Origin: Acidobacteriaceae bacterium
GTDB taxonomy: Bacteria > Acidobacteriota > Terriglobia > Terriglobales > Acidobacteriaceae
DNA: 6,102 bases
Direction: 5' to 3'
Assembly: GCA_031296355.1 (NCBI GenBank)
Contig: JARLFX010000157.1
Coordinates: forward strand, 1 to 6,102
Below are positions 5,061 through 6,102 of this stretch, in pieces. Position numbers and translations under genes: made by a program. How positions within the stretch are numbered: the stretch's first letter is position 1; each line of letters begins with the position of its first letter. The notes under the pieces are model-generated. The model did no database searches, was not told where the DNA came from, and saw only the letters and a program-made list of their open reading frames with translations.

Positions 5061-6102
5061 TATTCACACTCCCATCCGCCAGAACATTCCAGGTCTGGAT
5101 TGCATTATTCAAATACACCGCCGCCGTGCCCATCACCGCGCGGGCTTCCACAATGGTCGGCTGCACATAGCCGGTCTCATCAATCGCGCGCGACTGAATC
5201 ATCGCCGGCTTGCCATCCCAATGCCAGGGAAGCGTAAAGCGCGTCATGCATTTATCCAGCACCGGCTCCTGCAAGGTCGCACGGGTGTAATTCACGCCGC
5301 CATCGAACGACACATCCACCGCTTTGATTTTACCGCGGCCAGTCCAGGCAAAACCACGAATCTCATAAAAACCCGGACCGCCGGTCAGCGGTTTTTCCGG
5401 GCACGGGAATGAGATCACCGACTTGGCTTCCGCCACCCAGGTAAAGCCCAGCGCCTTGCCGTTCGGCAGCAATTCCGTGTAGCTCGCGGTCTCCTCATGG
5501 GTGTACCACGGGCTGGTGCCGATCTCGAGACGGCGCAGCCACTTCACCATCTGGTTGCCCTGCCAGCCCGGCACGATCAACCGCACCGGATAACCCTGCT
5601 CAGGCCGCAGCGCCTCGCCGTTCTGGCCCCACGCCACGATGCAATCGTCCATGGCCTTGTCCATCGGAATACTGCGGGTCAAATGCGAACCATCGCCGCC
5701 TTCCGCCAGCAACCATTTGCCTTCCGGCTTGACGCCAACTTCATTCAGCAAGGTTGACAGCTTCACGCCGGTCCATTCTGCACACGCAATCAACCCATGC
5801 GTGTACTGAATCGAATTCAACTGCGCCGCCGGCCATTCGGTCGCGCCATTCGCCGGGCATTCCAAAAAATGCGTGCGCGACACCGAAGGAAACCGCTTCA
5901 AATCTTCCAGCTTCAGCAGCAAGGGCGTGTTCACCAGCCCCATGATCATCAGTTCCCACTTCGCCGGATCAACACTGATCCGCCCGGCATGGTAACGCTC
6001 AAAGAAAAACCCGTTCGCCGTGATAATCCCAGGCTGGTCCTGCAACGGCGTAAAACTCGCATCCGCCTGCGGACTCTGTGCCAGCCACGGAACGTACCGG
6101 CG
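5044..6102 (-). CDS. soxC: SoxC, molybdenum-containing sulfane dehydrogenase subunit (5' end cut by window)
   Basis: SoxC is the molybdenum-cofactor subunit of the periplasmic SoxCD complex. It oxidises the sulfane sulfur left on SoxY-Cys after SoxB has acted, and passes electrons to SoxD. The frame stays open to the window edge (352 visible residues), so the start and the expected Tat signal lie outside. The visible start reads through SFTPLQDQPGIIT and NGFFFERYHAG, typical SoxC N-terminal sequence. The Mo-ligand cysteine is in FLECPANG (visible residue 82, bases 5857-5859). Also present are PGWQGN..VKWLRRLEI of the sulfite-oxidase fold and a C-terminal dimerisation domain containing DVSFDGGVNY and GYVQPT. 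A TTG at 6045 falls inside conserved sequence and is not the start. The 3' end overlaps soxD by 17 bases. The family is clear; the pairing with soxD separates it from plain sulfite dehydrogenases. Confidence 0.95.
   Translation of the reverse strand, partial: RRYVPWLAQSPQADASFTPLQDQPGIITANGFFFERYHAGRISVDPAKWELMIMGLVNTPLLLKLEDLKRFPSVSRTHFLECPANGATEWPAAQLNSIQYTHGLIACAEWTGVKLSTLLNEVGVKPEGKWLLAEGGDGSHLTRSIPMDKAMDDCIVAWGQNGEALRPEQGYPVRLIVPGWQGNQMVKWLRRLEIGTSPWYTHEETASYTELLPNGKALGFTWVAEAKSVISFPCPEKPLTGGPGFYEIRGFAWTGRGKIKAVDVSFDGGVNYTRATLQEPVLDKCMTRFTLPWHWDGKPAMIQSRAIDETGYVQPTIVEARAVMGTAAVYLNNAIQTWNVLADGSVNNVQLG

Noticed and set aside
6043..6045. TTG as the soxC start
   Set aside because: The frame continues upstream with conserved SoxC sequence (SFTPLQDQPG) to the window edge, so the TTG is an internal Leu codon.

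Overview
The window is almost entirely one tightly packed, co-directional cluster of sulfur-oxidation (sox) genes on the minus strand. Transcription runs from position 6102 towards position 1. In that order the genes are soxC (5' end cut by the window edge), soxD, soxX, soxY, soxZ, soxA, a small soxK-like gene, soxB, and the first six codons of one more gene. Neighbouring genes overlap by 4 to 17 bases or are separated by about 20 bases or less. The one exception is a 51-base gap between soxZ and soxA. There is no gene-free stretch over 300 bases. I saw no tRNA, rRNA, mobile element or CRISPR array. No promoter is visible, so the operon promoter probably lies upstream of soxC, outside the window.

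Together the genes encode a complete periplasmic Kelly-Friedrich thiosulfate-oxidising system. SoxXA (c-type cytochromes) joins thiosulfate to the C-terminal cysteine of SoxY, which is carried by the SoxYZ complex. SoxB (metallohydrolase) releases the terminal sulfone as sulfate. SoxCD (molybdenum protein plus cytochrome c) oxidises the remaining sulfane sulfur, and SoxB then releases a second sulfate. Because soxCD is present, full oxidation to sulfate without stored sulfur is expected. The small gene between soxA and soxB matches the position and helical pattern of the SoxXA-binding protein SoxK (SAXB).

The host is most likely a GC-rich sulfur-oxidising proteobacterium. Grounds are the high GC, the Tat and Sec export signals, c-type cytochromes, and Sox proteins of proteobacterial type. 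An alphaproteobacterium such as an Acetobacteraceae member is a guess only. The order soxCD-XYZA-K-B combines the soxXYZA-K-B block with soxCD directly upstream.

Points of note are: a perfect 12-base inverted repeat that includes the soxZ stop codon; Met/Ala/Pro-rich linkers in both SoxX and the SoxK-like protein; a short single-haem SoxD; a single-haem SoxA with the first haem site lost; and translational coupling in which a stop codon lies within the next gene's Shine-Dalgarno sequence. This is a recognisable known system with some unusual details. I do not see evidence of a wholly new one.
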